Below the pieces are notes generated by a model. The model made no database searches. It saw only the letters and a list, made by a program, of their open reading frames with translations, and was not told where the DNA came from. Of a DNA stretch of 64,000 nucleotides, positions 48,261-56,705 are shown one piece after another. The stretch lies in the NCBI GenBank assembly GCA_028279555.1, contig JANQNO010000005.1, positions 620,001-684,000 on the forward strand, given 5' to 3'. Both the position numbers and the translations under genes were made by a program. The number at the start of each line of letters is the position of its first letter. The first letter of the stretch is position 1. Origin of the DNA: Sphingorhabdus sp. Lineage in GTDB: Bacteria > Pseudomonadota > Alphaproteobacteria > Sphingomonadales > Sphingomonadaceae.

Positions 48261-49083
48261 GAAGCCCGATCTGCCGCCGCTGAGAGAGGTTATTGCCCGC
48301 CACGGATTGTCGGCAAGCAAGGCGCTGGGTCAGAATTTCCTGCTCGATGAGCAGCAGCTTGACCGCATTGCAGCGATAGCCGGCGATCTGGGTGGCGCAG
48401 CTGTCTATGAAGTTGGACCGGGACCGGGCGGCCTTACGCGCGCGTTGCTGCGGGCAGGTGCCCATGTATGGGCAGTCGAGCGCGACCGGCGCTGCGTTCC
48501 CGCGCTTGCCGAACTGGCCGAGGCCTTTCCGGAAAAACTCAAGATCATAGAAGGCGACGCAATGAAGCTCGATGCCGGAGGGGAAATTGGCCGCTCTTTT
48601 CACATCGTTGCGAACCTGCCCTACAATGTTGGAACGACGCTCTTTACCCGCTGGCTTTCCGCTACTGACTGGCCGCCAGATTGGTTGTCGCTGACCTTGA
48701 TGTTCCAGAAGGAAGTGGCCGAGCGGATTGTCGCAAAGCCGGGAAGCGCAGCTTATGGGCGGCTGTCGGTTCTGTCACAATGGAGAAGCTCTGCCGTGCT
48801 GGCGATGAAGGTCCACCGCAGCGCCTTTACGCCGCCGCCCAAGGTTATGTCGGCGATCGTCCATATCCGCCCCGAAGAACAGCCAGGAGGCGTCGAAGTC
48901 GGCATGATCGAACAGCTGACAGCCGCAGCCTTTGGCAAGCGCAGGAAGATGCTGCGGCAAAGCCTGAAAGGCACTTCCGGGGCGGTCGAGGCACTTACCA
49001 AAGCTGGTATCGATCCCCAGCGCCGCGCCGAGACGGTGACCATCGACGAATGGGTTAATCTGGCGCGCGCGCTGCGGTCGTGA
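48253..49083 (+). CDS. rsmA: 16S rRNA dimethyladenosine transferase
   Basis: RsmA (KsgA) dimethylates two adjacent adenosines near the 3' end of 16S rRNA. The 276-residue protein shows the SAM-binding GLSASKALGQNFLLDEQQLD and VYEVGPGPGGLTRALL, and the catalytic motif NLPYNVGTTLFTRW. ATG 48253 overlaps the pdxA stop by eight bases; an open frame extends further upstream inside pdxA but is not conserved. Last gene of the lptD operon. Confidence 0.97.
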   Translation: MAEKPDLPPLREVIARHGLSASKALGQNFLLDEQQLDRIAAIAGDLGGAAVYEVGPGPGGLTRALLRAGAHVWAVERDRRCVPALAELAEAFPEKLKIIEGDAMKLDAGGEIGRSFHIVANLPYNVGTTLFTRWLSATDWPPDWLSLTLMFQKEVAERIVAKPGSAAYGRLSVLSQWRSSAVLAMKVHRSAFTPPPKVMSAIVHIRPEEQPGGVEVGMIEQLTAAAFGKRRKMLRQSLKGTSGAVEALTKAGIDPQRRAETVTIDEWVNLARALRS

Positions 49084-49138
49084 TTTTCGACAAAATGGAG
49101 GGGTGGCCTTAGCTCCGAACCAAAGCTAATGGTCTCAA

Positions 49139-50350
49139 ATGCAATCACTCGCTCCCCATGAAGAAGCGGCGCTGGAACGCATTTCGCAGCCCGCGATGCT
49201 CGCCGAGGTGCAGGCATGGAGCGCCGTCAATAGCGGTAGCTCCAACCTCGATGGGCTAGCAAAGATGGCTGAGCTTTTGCGCGATGCATTTGCGCTGCTG
49301 CCCGGCGAGGTAGAACTCGTCGAACCTTCCCCCGTCGAGCGCGTGCGGGCCGATGGTGCCAAGATGACGGTTCAGCATGGCCAGCACCTGGTGCTCACCG
49401 TTCGCCCCGAAGCGCCGGTGCAGCTGCTTTTCACCGGTCACATGGACACGGTTTTTGCCGCCGATCATCCCTTTCAGGATCAGAAATGGCTGGAAGATGG
49501 CGTGCTCAACGGCCCCGGCGTGGCCGATATGAAAGGCGGGATAGCGGTCATGCTTGCAGCACTCAGCGCCTATGAGGAAGCGCGCAGCAACGATCCGGTC
49601 GGTTATCAGGTTCTGATCAACAGCGACGAAGAGGTGGGATCGGCCTCTTCGGCTGCCCTGATCGCCAAGCTGGCCAAAGGCAAAACAGCCGCGCTGACCT
49701 ATGAGCCGGCCGCGCTTCCCGACGGCACGCTTGCCGGCGCACGCGCGGGCAGCGGCAATTTTTCGATCATTATTTCCGGCAAAAGCGCGCATGCCGGGCG
49801 CAATCCCGATGACGGGCGCAATGCGCTGGTTGCTGCGGCGGACCTCGCGCTTAGGCTAAAAGCCATTCACCGAGCCGGGCTATCAGTCAATCCAGCCAAG
49901 ATAGACGGCGGCGGACCCAACAATGTGGTGCCCGACAAAGCGATATTGCGTGTGAATTGCCGCCCTGAAAATACTGAAATGCAGAACCTATTTGAGGCTG
50001 AACTGAAGCAGAATGTTGCTGCGATTGAAGCCGAGCATGACCTGTCGGCGCATATTCATGGCGGCTTTGGGCGCCCACCCAAACCGCTCACTCCTCAGGC
50101 TGAAAAGCTCTTTCATCTGGTGCGCGATTGCGGCGAGGCTTTGGGCATTGATATCAAATGGAAATCCACGGGCGGTGTCTGCGACGGCAACAATATTGCT
50201 GCCTGCGGCATCCCGGTGGTCGACACGATGGGCGTGCGCGGTGGCAGTATCCATTCGAGCGATGAATTCATGATCGTCGACAGCCTCGCGGAACGCGCGC
50301 AGCTATCGGCGCTCACAATCCTGCGGATAGCTCAAAAGGGGGAAGTATGA
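49139..50350 (+). CDS. M20-family metallohydrolase (candidate desuccinylase)
   Basis: The 403-residue cytosolic hydrolase has the M20 metal ligands and catalytic residues: LLFTGHMDTVF, VADMKGGIAVML, INSDEEVGS and GGSIHSSDEFM, plus a dimerisation domain (about 195-300). It resembles carboxypeptidase G2 and DapE. Its stop overlaps the astA start by four bases, and astB follows, so it is in the arginine succinyltransferase operon. A desuccinylase role in place of AstE is plausible but not shown by the sequence. Confidence 0.88.
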   Translation: MQSLAPHEEAALERISQPAMLAEVQAWSAVNSGSSNLDGLAKMAELLRDAFALLPGEVELVEPSPVERVRADGAKMTVQHGQHLVLTVRPEAPVQLLFTGHMDTVFAADHPFQDQKWLEDGVLNGPGVADMKGGIAVMLAALSAYEEARSNDPVGYQVLINSDEEVGSASSAALIAKLAKGKTAALTYEPAALPDGTLAGARAGSGNFSIIISGKSAHAGRNPDDGRNALVAAADLALRLKAIHRAGLSVNPAKIDGGGPNNVVPDKAILRVNCRPENTEMQNLFEAELKQNVAAIEAEHDLSAHIHGGFGRPPKPLTPQAEKLFHLVRDCGEALGIDIKWKSTGGVCDGNNIAACGIPVVDTMGVRGGSIHSSDEFMIVDSLAERAQLSALTILRIAQKGEV

Positions 50351-51378
50351 GCTATGTCATCCGGCCCGTGCGGCCAGGCGATGTACAACCGATATACGAG
50401 ATGGCGAAAAGCACTGGCGGGGGCTTTACCAATCTGCCGCCCGACAAGCGTTCGCTTGCGGCAAAGCTGGAACTTGCCGCGAAAGGCTTTGCGCGCAAGG
50501 CGGACGCGCCCGGCGTCGATCTTTTCATGTTCGCTCTGGAGAATGTCAAAACCGGTCAGGTCAGCGGAACCTGCCAGATTTTTGCCATGGTCGGGCAGAA
50601 GTGGCCTTTTTACAGCTACCGGATCGGTTCGCTGACGCAGCATAGCAAGGAACTGGACCGGACTTTCCGCGCCGATATCCTCAACCTTTCGACCGATCTA
50701 GAGGGTGCCACCGAAGTTGGCGGGCTTTACCTGCATCCCAGTGCCCGCTCGGGCGGGCTCGGCATGCTGATCGCGCGCAGCCGCTATCTCTTCATACGAA
50801 ACCACCGCAACAGGTTTACAGACACCACTCTGGCCGAATTGCGCGGCGTGATCGACGAAGCTGGCTCTTCGCCCTTTTGGGACGGCGTGGCCAACAAGTT
50901 TTTCGGCATGAATTTCCAGGATGCGGACGAGTTCAACGCCAAGCATGGCAATCAGTTCATCGCCGACCTGATGCCCAGCCATCCGGTTTATATCGCAATG
51001 CTCCCCGAAGCGGCGAAAGCGGTAATCGGTATTCCGCATCCCTCGGGCCGCGCGGCCATGCGCATGCTGGAGAATGAGGGATTTGCCTGGGAAAAATATA
51101 TCGACATATTCGACGGCGGCCCGACAATGACAGTGAAGACCGACAATATCGCAACCATCAAGAATGCCCGGGATTCGAAAATCGCCGGGATCGATGAAAG
51201 CCTTGGCGAGAATGCCGGCGGCGAGAAAGTCCTGCTGTGCAGCGGAAAACTTGCCGACTGGCGCGCAGGCTATGGCTGGATCGAAGAAAAGGGCAGCGGA
51301 ATTGTGCTGGATGCAATATCTGCCTCTGCACTGGCGCTGCAGCAAGGTGATCCGGTCAGCTATGTACCGAGGAACTAG
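50347..51378 (+). CDS. astA: Arginine N-succinyltransferase
   Basis: AstA transfers succinyl from succinyl-CoA to arginine, the first step of the AST catabolic pathway. The 343-residue protein has the AstA pattern: YVIRPVRPGDVQPIYEMAK, TGGGFTNLPPDKR, EVGGLYLHPSARSGGLGML and FWDGVANKFFGMNFQDAD, with a GNAT-like fold. Six bases separate it from astB. AstC, AstD and AstE are not in this window. Confidence 0.95.
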   Translation: MSYVIRPVRPGDVQPIYEMAKSTGGGFTNLPPDKRSLAAKLELAAKGFARKADAPGVDLFMFALENVKTGQVSGTCQIFAMVGQKWPFYSYRIGSLTQHSKELDRTFRADILNLSTDLEGATEVGGLYLHPSARSGGLGMLIARSRYLFIRNHRNRFTDTTLAELRGVIDEAGSSPFWDGVANKFFGMNFQDADEFNAKHGNQFIADLMPSHPVYIAMLPEAAKAVIGIPHPSGRAAMRMLENEGFAWEKYIDIFDGGPTMTVKTDNIATIKNARDSKIAGIDESLGENAGGEKVLLCSGKLADWRAGYGWIEEKGSGIVLDAISASALALQQGDPVSYVPRN

Positions 51379-51384
51379 CCGATA

Positions 51385-52638
51385 ATGATAACCGAAATCA
51401 ATTTTGACGGCATTATCGGCCCCAGCCACAATTATGCGGGAATGTCGCCCGGCAATATCGCCTCCACCAGCAATGCCGGGAAAGTCTCGCAGCCTCGCGC
51501 CGCCGCCCTGCAGGGTATCGAGAAAATGAGCGCCAATCTGAGGCTTGGCCTAACACAGGGCTTTTTCATGCCGCTCGCGCGCCCGAACGAAAGCTGGCTG
51601 GCGGGCCTCGCTACCGGCATGACTGACGCAGAGCCACATATTCAAGCCGCGGCTTTTTCCGCGAGCGCCATGTGGGCGGCGAATGCGGCGACCGTTTCCC
51701 CTGCTCCCGATACTGCCGACGGGCGATGCCACCTTTCCGCCTCCAATCTGCTCACAATGCCGCATCGCAGCCATGAGTGGACCGGCACGTTGGCCCAGCT
51801 CAAGCTGGCATTCGCCGATGAGGCGCATTTCGCCGTGCATTCGCCGGTTCCCCAGCCCTTTGGCGACGAAGGCGCTGCCAACCATATGCGGCTGTGCACT
51901 GAACACGGCGCGCCCGGGCTGGAGATTTTTGTCTATGGAAAATCTGGCGGCCCCTTCCCTGCCCGTCAGCATATAGAAGCATCGAAAGCGGTGGCCCGCG
52001 CCCATCGGCTCGATCCGAACCGCGTGTTGTTCGTTCAGCAGGCGGAAGCAGCGATTGCCGCAGGTGCTTTCCACAATGACGTGGTCGCGGTCGCCAATGA
52101 GCGCGTGCTTTTCACCCATGAACAAGCCTTCGAAGAGCCGGAGACGACCTATTCGGCCATCCGCGAGAAGATGCCGGAGGCGGAGATTCTTGTCGTGCCA
52201 GCCGATCGGGTGTCGTTAGCCGACGCCATCCAGAGTTACCTGTTCAACGCGCAACTCGTGACTTTACCGGATGGCGGCGGCATGGCCCTGATCCTGCCGA
52301 CCGAAGCACATGACAACGCCCGTGTATGGGGCTGGCTGCAGGAAATGGTCGCTGGCAATGGCCCAATCCGCAAGCTAATACCCGTCGATGTGCGGCAGAG
52401 CATGGCAAATGGAGGCGGCCCCGCCTGCTTGCGCTTGCGCGTGGCCTGCGAGCCAGCGGCAGTCGATCCACGCTTTGTGGCCGATGAAGAGAAGCTCGAC
52501 GCTATTGCTGATGTGGTCACAGTGCATTGGCCCGAAAGGATAGCGCCGGATCGGATCGGCGATCCAGACCTGATTGCGCAGGTGAAAGCGGCGCGCGGCG
52601 CGTTGCTGGACACATGCGGCCTTAGCCAACTCTCGTGA
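51385..52638 (+). CDS. astB: N-succinylarginine dihydrolase
   Basis: AstB converts N-succinylarginine to N-succinylornithine, carbon dioxide and two ammonia. The 417-residue pentein-fold enzyme starts with FDGIIGPSHNYAGMSPGN and has CHLSASNLLTMPHRSHEW with the conserved His, and NGGGPACLRLRVA and ALLDTCGL near the end; a cysteine is the expected nucleophile. A nested inverted repeat begins two bases after the stop and may end the transcript. Confidence 0.95.
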   Translation: MITEINFDGIIGPSHNYAGMSPGNIASTSNAGKVSQPRAAALQGIEKMSANLRLGLTQGFFMPLARPNESWLAGLATGMTDAEPHIQAAAFSASAMWAANAATVSPAPDTADGRCHLSASNLLTMPHRSHEWTGTLAQLKLAFADEAHFAVHSPVPQPFGDEGAANHMRLCTEHGAPGLEIFVYGKSGGPFPARQHIEASKAVARAHRLDPNRVLFVQQAEAAIAAGAFHNDVVAVANERVLFTHEQAFEEPETTYSAIREKMPEAEILVVPADRVSLADAIQSYLFNAQLVTLPDGGGMALILPTEAHDNARVWGWLQEMVAGNGPIRKLIPVDVRQSMANGGGPACLRLRVACEPAAVDPRFVADEEKLDAIADVVTVHWPERIAPDRIGDPDLIAQVKAARGALLDTCGLSQLS

Positions 52639-52639
52639 T

Positions 52640-52713
52640 CCCCAGCGAAAGCTGGGGTCCAGAAATTTGGTGCCCCTATTGGATTCCAGCTTTCGCTGGA
52701 AAGCACCAAAATT
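52640..52713. repeat. Nested inverted repeat (REP pair) after astB
   Basis: Two hairpins face each other: CCCCAGC-GAAA-GCTGGGG (52640-52657, GAAA tetraloop) and TTCCAGC-TTTC-GCTGGAA (52684-52701). They are nearly the complement of one another, and an outer pair TTTGGTGC (52666-52673) and GCACCAAA (52703-52710) brackets the second. Such paired REPs are typical dispersed elements of sphingomonads and can stabilise or end mRNAs. Confidence 0.7.
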
Positions 52714-52765
52714 GATACGATTACCAATCGGCGACTGTCGATATCCTTTACAAGCGGCACCCGCG

Positions 52766-52786
52766 TTAACCATCAAAAATGGTAAA
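52766..52786. promoter_or_regulatory. CtrA-like half-sites upstream of the 77-residue membrane gene
   Basis: TTAACCAT (52766-52773), the 8-mer reported for CtrA targets in Caulobacter, is followed after five bases by the near-inverse ATGGTAAA (52779-52786). It lies 42-62 bases before the next start codon. Motif-based only. Confidence 0.45.
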
Positions 52787-52827
52787 GAAGCTGGACTGGC
52801 ACGGCTTTTGCCTAAACAATCGTTAAC

Positions 52828-53061
52828 ATGAGTCGGCTCAAAAAACTCAAGCGCCTGTTCCAGATAAAGACCAAGGTCGAGGTCTATCTGATCACTTATG
52901 CGCTGGCGCTGGGGTCGACAAAACGCGGGCAGGATTATCTGCTGCAATATCCCGGAAAGCTGGGCTGGGTCTTCTTTGCGCTCACCTGCGGAGCGGTATT
53001 CCTCGCAGCCGCCAAGATGCTGCAGGCCGTTGAGCTGCATCAGCAATTCGGTGGCGATTGA
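52828..53061 (+). CDS. Small membrane protein of unknown function
   Basis: The 77-residue protein is basic at the N-terminus (MSRLKKLKRLFQIKTKVEVY), has a short amphipathic middle (LITYALALGSTKRGQDYLLQ) and one clear membrane helix (LGWVFFALTCGAVFLAAAKM) near the C-terminus. I do not recognise the family, but the composition and helix indicate an inner-membrane protein. A CtrA-like motif lies upstream. It ends 18 bases before the tmRNA terminator, convergent with ssrA. Confidence 0.6.
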   Translation: MSRLKKLKRLFQIKTKVEVYLITYALALGSTKRGQDYLLQYPGKLGWVFFALTCGAVFLAAAKMLQAVELHQQFGGD

Positions 53062-53067
53062 ACCTTG

Positions 53068-53106
53068 AAAAGTGAAATGGAGTGCTTCTGTTGCTCGGTG
53101 CACTCC
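53068..53106 (-). terminator. Terminator of ssrA
   Basis: On the reverse strand GGAGTGC and GCACTCC form a 7-bp stem (arms at 53106-53100 and 53085-53079, 14-base loop), followed by ATTTCACTTTT. It closes the tmRNA gene. Confidence 0.7.
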
Positions 53107-53430
53107 GGACCGCCGGTTTCCGATTCTGTTGCCAGGTTCGGCTCAGAACCCCGTTCTATTAGTAAAACCTAGGGCCGTTAGGCCTTCAGTTATGCTGCAA
53201 GAGCAAGTGCTTCGTTATCGTTTGCACTTATAAAGTTTGAACGGTTTAACGGCGCATTCAGGCCGGAAGAAAACACTGCTTTTGAGCACACGTCGATCCT
53301 GGTTCGGCCCCGTCATTCTCGCTCGCCAATGCTATGGCAAGGGAGGGTGGTGGAGCCGCCGGGTACTGCCCCCGGGTCCGCTGCGCCTATTGCACAGTGC
53401 AATTTATCCTCATAGTCCGCCGAAACGGAC
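53079..53430 (-). ncRNA. ssrA: tmRNA, circularly permuted two-piece form
   Basis: On the reverse strand the acceptor piece comes first and ends in GGCTCCACCA (3' end at 53348). After a 36-base intervening segment the coding piece starts GGGGCCGAACCAGGATCGAC at 53311. The two ends pair as a 7-bp acceptor stem with a G-U third pair, the alanine identity element. A 5-bp T-arm with a 7-base loop is visible. The tag frame (53225-53190) encodes ANDNEALALAA and a TAA. A TATATA box at 53437-53442 fits a start near 53430. This arrangement is the alphaproteobacterial type; smpB is at 25.7 kb. The exact mature ends are inferred. Confidence 0.93.
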
Positions 53431-53474
53431 ATGCCCTATATAGGCGATTGAGCGTGAATGGGAAGTGAAGAGGT

Positions 53475-53813
53475 CTAAATCCCCTGCATATTGCGGCTTT
53501 CCGCAGGGATATGCACAGTCAGGCCGTCGAGCTTTTCGGTGAGATCGATCTGGCAGGCCAGGCGGCTTGTGCGCCGGGCCCCGCTGGCGAGATCGAGCAT
53601 GTCCTCTTCATCCTCGCTGGCTTTTTTCAGCTTTTCGAACCAGTCCTTCTCGACAATCACATGACATGTCGAACAGGCCATCTGCCCCTCGCAGGTGCCT
53701 TCAAGCGGCTGACCGGCAGCCTGCGCCACATCCAGCAAACAGTCCCCAGCTCCGGCCTCAACCGTCTGCGTAGTTTCGCCGTCAGGGCTGATAAAATGGA
53801 CTTTGATGGTCAA
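53475..53813 (-). CDS. fdx: 2Fe-2S ferredoxin, adrenodoxin type
   Basis: The 112-residue electron carrier has cluster ligands in CEGQMACSTC (CX5CX2C) and a fourth Cys in RLACQIDL, and the pattern ends PAESRNMQGI, the adrenodoxin/Isc-ferredoxin class. Such ferredoxins supply electrons for Fe-S cluster assembly. Its start overlaps the stop of the cysteine desulfurase gene by four bases, which fits a role in cluster assembly. Confidence 0.93.
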   Translation of the reverse strand: MTIKVHFISPDGETTQTVEAGAGDCLLDVAQAAGQPLEGTCEGQMACSTCHVIVEKDWFEKLKKASEDEEDMLDLASGARRTSRLACQIDLTEKLDGLTVHIPAESRNMQGI

Positions 53814-54880
53814 TTCAACTGTCTTTCCGCTGCGTCGTTGATCTGTCTGGCGGCTTCTTCAAGCTCCGCCGCGGTCGTATAGCGGCCCCAGCCAAGGCGG
53901 ACAGAGTTTTTTGCCTGCGCGTCGCTCAGGCCGATAGCTCGCAACACATGGCTGGGACGCCCAGAGCCGCTGGCACAGGCGCTTCCAGCGCTGAACATGA
54001 CATCCCGGCATTCGCTCATCAGGCGCCCCACATCCAGCCCGTCGCGGCGGATATTCAGATTGCCCTTGTAGCGATGCTTCAGGCTACCATTGACGGTCCA
54101 GCCTTCGAAGAGGTTCATCGCGCGGTCCCACAATCCCGCAACATGCGCGCTATCCTGGTCCATACGCTCTTTCGCCAGCTTGGCGGCGGTCCCGAAACCG
54201 GCACAGAGGGCGGGAGAAAGCGTCCCGGAACGAAGTCCCTGCTCCTGTCCGCCGCCATGCTGAACCGCATCGAGTTCGATACCTTCTCTCACCCACAAAA
54301 CGCCGATGCCTTTTGGGCCGTGGATTTTATGCGCGCTCACCGCGATCATGTCCGCACCTTCGGGTATGGTGATCCGTCCGAAACCCTGCACGGCATCGCA
54401 TAGCAGCAGGCCGCCCTCGCTTTGGACAGTAGCTGCGAAGGAAGCAACGTCCTGGATAGCGCCAATCTCGTTATTGACCATCATCACAGCCGTGAGGCGC
54501 GCAGCAGGCGCGATATTCTCTGCATCGACAGTTCCGTCGGGACTCACGTTGAGCTCTCGGACTGACGCACCATTCTCGGCGGCCTTTGCGGTGTCGATAA
54601 CAGCGGCATGCTCGATAGCGGAGTAAGCGATGGTTGCCGCGCCGCTGCCCTTGATGGCGAGGTTGAGCGCTTCGGTCGCTCCGCTGGTGAATATCACTTT
54701 GCCACCGGGCGGAAGCAACGCTGCCACCTGCGAACGCGCAGCCTCGATTGCCGCGGCCGCCACCCGTCCTGCCTTGTGCGCGCTGTGCGGATTAGCGAAT
54801 TCGCTTTCCAGCAAAGGCCGCATGGCGGCGAAGGCCTCTGGCGCAAGCGGGGTGGTCGCCTGATAGTCGAGATAAATCAT
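53810..54880 (-). CDS. Cysteine desulfurase (second of two)
   Basis: The 356-residue PLP enzyme of the NifS/IscS class V family takes sulfur from cysteine. Visible are FTSGATEALNLAIKGSG, the PLP-binding Lys in VSAHKIHGPKGIGVLW, GGGQEQGLRSGT and the persulfide Cys in SAGSACASGSGRPSHVL. ATG 54880 (MIYLDYQATTPLAPEA) shares ATGA with the upstream desulfurase stop; the longer open frame upstream belongs to that gene. Together with the ferredoxin it forms a three-gene operon. Confidence 0.92.
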   Translation of the reverse strand: MIYLDYQATTPLAPEAFAAMRPLLESEFANPHSAHKAGRVAAAAIEAARSQVAALLPPGGKVIFTSGATEALNLAIKGSGAATIAYSAIEHAAVIDTAKAAENGASVRELNVSPDGTVDAENIAPAARLTAVMMVNNEIGAIQDVASFAATVQSEGGLLLCDAVQGFGRITIPEGADMIAVSAHKIHGPKGIGVLWVREGIELDAVQHGGGQEQGLRSGTLSPALCAGFGTAAKLAKERMDQDSAHVAGLWDRAMNLFEGWTVNGSLKHRYKGNLNIRRDGLDVGRLMSECRDVMFSAGSACASGSGRPSHVLRAIGLSDAQAKNSVRLGWGRYTTAAELEEAARQINDAAERQLN

Positions 54881-55923
54881 GCTGCCTTCGCCCGCCCCTT
54901 GATTTCCTGCCAAACCTGGAGGAAGCGCTCGACCTGGCTTCGCCGCGTTTGCGGCCCGAAACTCACGCGGATCACCTCGCTCGCCGCCTTCTCTTCCCAT
55001 CCCATGGCCATCAACACGCCGCTTGCCCTCAGCGTCCCGGAGGAACAGGCACTGCCCGCCGAAATGCTGATTCCCGCCATATCGAATGAGATAAGCTGGC
55101 TGTTGGCGCTCACGTCCGGCATGCGGTAGCTGGCGATGCTGGCAATTCGGTGACTCTTAGCTGCAACAACTTCGCCGCCGGCATCTTCAATGGCATCGTC
55201 TAGCCAATCACGCAGCTGCCGCGCTTCTGCCAGCCAGTTAGTCTGATCTTCAAGAGCCGCGCTCAACCCCATGATAGATGGAAGATTTTCTGTGCCCCTG
55301 CGATAGCCTTGCTCATGCCCACCCGAGGGCCGCAGATGGCTAAGCTCCTTGGTCAGCAGCAACCCAACACCCGGCGGTGCGCCCAGTTTGTGGCCGGCAA
55401 CAATGATAAGGTCAGCCTCAGGCAGCGGCAGTTTTCCAGCGCTCTGCGAACAATCGGCGACCCAAATGCCGCCCGCGTTGCGGATAGCCGCGCCGATCTG
55501 CTCCAGCGGCTGGATCACGCCAGTTTCACTGTTCACTGGCTGGATCACATAGCGTCCTGCTTGTTCGATTTGGGACAGATCCACAATTCCATCGCTAGAA
55601 ACCGGCAGTATCTCTCCGCCTCCGAGATTGGCGAAAACCGCATCATGCTCCACCGCGCTGGCATAGAGCGGCGTATCGCAGTCCATAGCCAGCCGGATCG
55701 ATTCGCTAGCACCTGAGGTGAAAATCACCTCTCCATCCCAATCGAGCGATGCTGCGACTCGCTTTCTGGCATCCTCGAGCGCTGCCTTGGCCGCCCGGCC
55801 ATCGCTATGCGCCGAAGAGGGATTGGCCCAACGCTCGACAGCCGCCAACATGGCTTCACGCGCGGAGCGCAAAATCGGCGTGGTCGCGGCATGGTCCAGA
55901 TAGATACGGGGCTGCGGGTTCAA
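54877..55923 (-). CDS. Cysteine desulfurase-like class V aminotransferase (first of two)
   Basis: The 348-residue protein also belongs to the NifS/IscS group: IYLDHAATTPILRSAREAML, FTSGASESIRLAMD, the PLP Lys in VAGHKLGAPPGVGLLL, GGHEQGYRRGTENLPSIMG and Cys in SAGSACSSGTLRASGVL. The two proteins are clearly diverged, so this is an old duplication rather than a recent one. It is first in the reverse operon and diverges from the alpha/beta hydrolase gene. Confidence 0.9.
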   Translation of the reverse strand: MNPQPRIYLDHAATTPILRSAREAMLAAVERWANPSSAHSDGRAAKAALEDARKRVAASLDWDGEVIFTSGASESIRLAMDCDTPLYASAVEHDAVFANLGGGEILPVSSDGIVDLSQIEQAGRYVIQPVNSETGVIQPLEQIGAAIRNAGGIWVADCSQSAGKLPLPEADLIIVAGHKLGAPPGVGLLLTKELSHLRPSGGHEQGYRRGTENLPSIMGLSAALEDQTNWLAEARQLRDWLDDAIEDAGGEVVAAKSHRIASIASYRMPDVSANSQLISFDMAGISISAGSACSSGTLRASGVLMAMGWEEKAASEVIRVSFGPQTRRSQVERFLQVWQEIKGRAKAA

Positions 55924-56032
55924 ATTTGCTTTCCATGATAGTTGCGAAAAACCGGCTTCTCCCTATATAGGCTCGCATTCAGCTGCAAAGCCAAAAGCAT
56001 CACTTAAGTTCGTTCATTCAGAAAAGTCAGAC

Positions 56033-56689
56033 ATGCCCGCCATTGCCATTCCCGGCCCCGAAGGCCGCCTAGAAGCCCGTTTTTCGCCGCCGCCCAAACC
56101 CCGTGCACCCGTTGCGATGATCCTGCATCCCCACCCCCAGGCGGGCGGAACGATGAATGACAGGATTACGCAGGCGCTCTACAAGACCTTTGTCGCGCGC
56201 GGCTTTGCGACGCTGCGTTTCAATTTTCGCGGCGTTGGCCGCAGCGAGGGCGAGTTTGACAATGGCGTCGGCGAGCTTTCCGACGCGGCCTCAGCGCTTG
56301 ATTGGGTGCAGAGCTTCCATCCCGAGGCCACGACAACCTGGATCGCCGGATACAGCTTTGGCGCATGGATCGGCATGCAGCTTTTGATGCGCCGACCGGA
56401 GATTCGCGGCTTCATTTCGATCGCACCGCCCGCCAATATGTATGATTTCAGCTTCCTCGCCCCCTGCCCTTCATCCGGTATCATCATCCAGGGTGTGAAT
56501 GACGAGGTCGCGACGCCCTCGGGTTCGCAAAAGCTAGTCGACAAGCTGCGCACGCAAAAGCACATCACCATTCATCATGACGAGATTCCGCGCGCCAATC
56601 ATTTTTTTGAAAATGAAATGGATTTGCTGATGGCTTCGGTCGATACTTACCTCGATATGCGGCTCGATCCCGAATGCCCGATCAAATAA
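56033..56689 (+). CDS. Alpha/beta hydrolase
   Basis: The 218-residue protein shows the small alpha/beta hydrolase pattern: PVAMILHPHPQAGGTMNDR, LRFNFRGVGRSEGEFDNG, the nucleophile elbow GYSFGAWIG (Ser), GVNDEVATP (Asp) and ANHFFEN (His). Close relatives sit next to Fe-S or cysteine desulfurase genes in many Alphaproteobacteria, as here (divergent). The substrate is unknown. There is no signal peptide. Confidence 0.88.
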   Translation: MPAIAIPGPEGRLEARFSPPPKPRAPVAMILHPHPQAGGTMNDRITQALYKTFVARGFATLRFNFRGVGRSEGEFDNGVGELSDAASALDWVQSFHPEATTTWIAGYSFGAWIGMQLLMRRPEIRGFISIAPPANMYDFSFLAPCPSSGIIIQGVNDEVATPSGSQKLVDKLRTQKHITIHHDEIPRANHFFENEMDLLMASVDTYLDMRLDPECPIK

Positions 56690-56705
56690 GGTGGTTGTAG
56701 CGGCT

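Noticed and set aside
53079..53460. Possible small protein genes in the 400-base gap between 53061 and 53475
   Set aside because: The region is explained by the two-piece tmRNA; a forward 68-codon frame here has no support.
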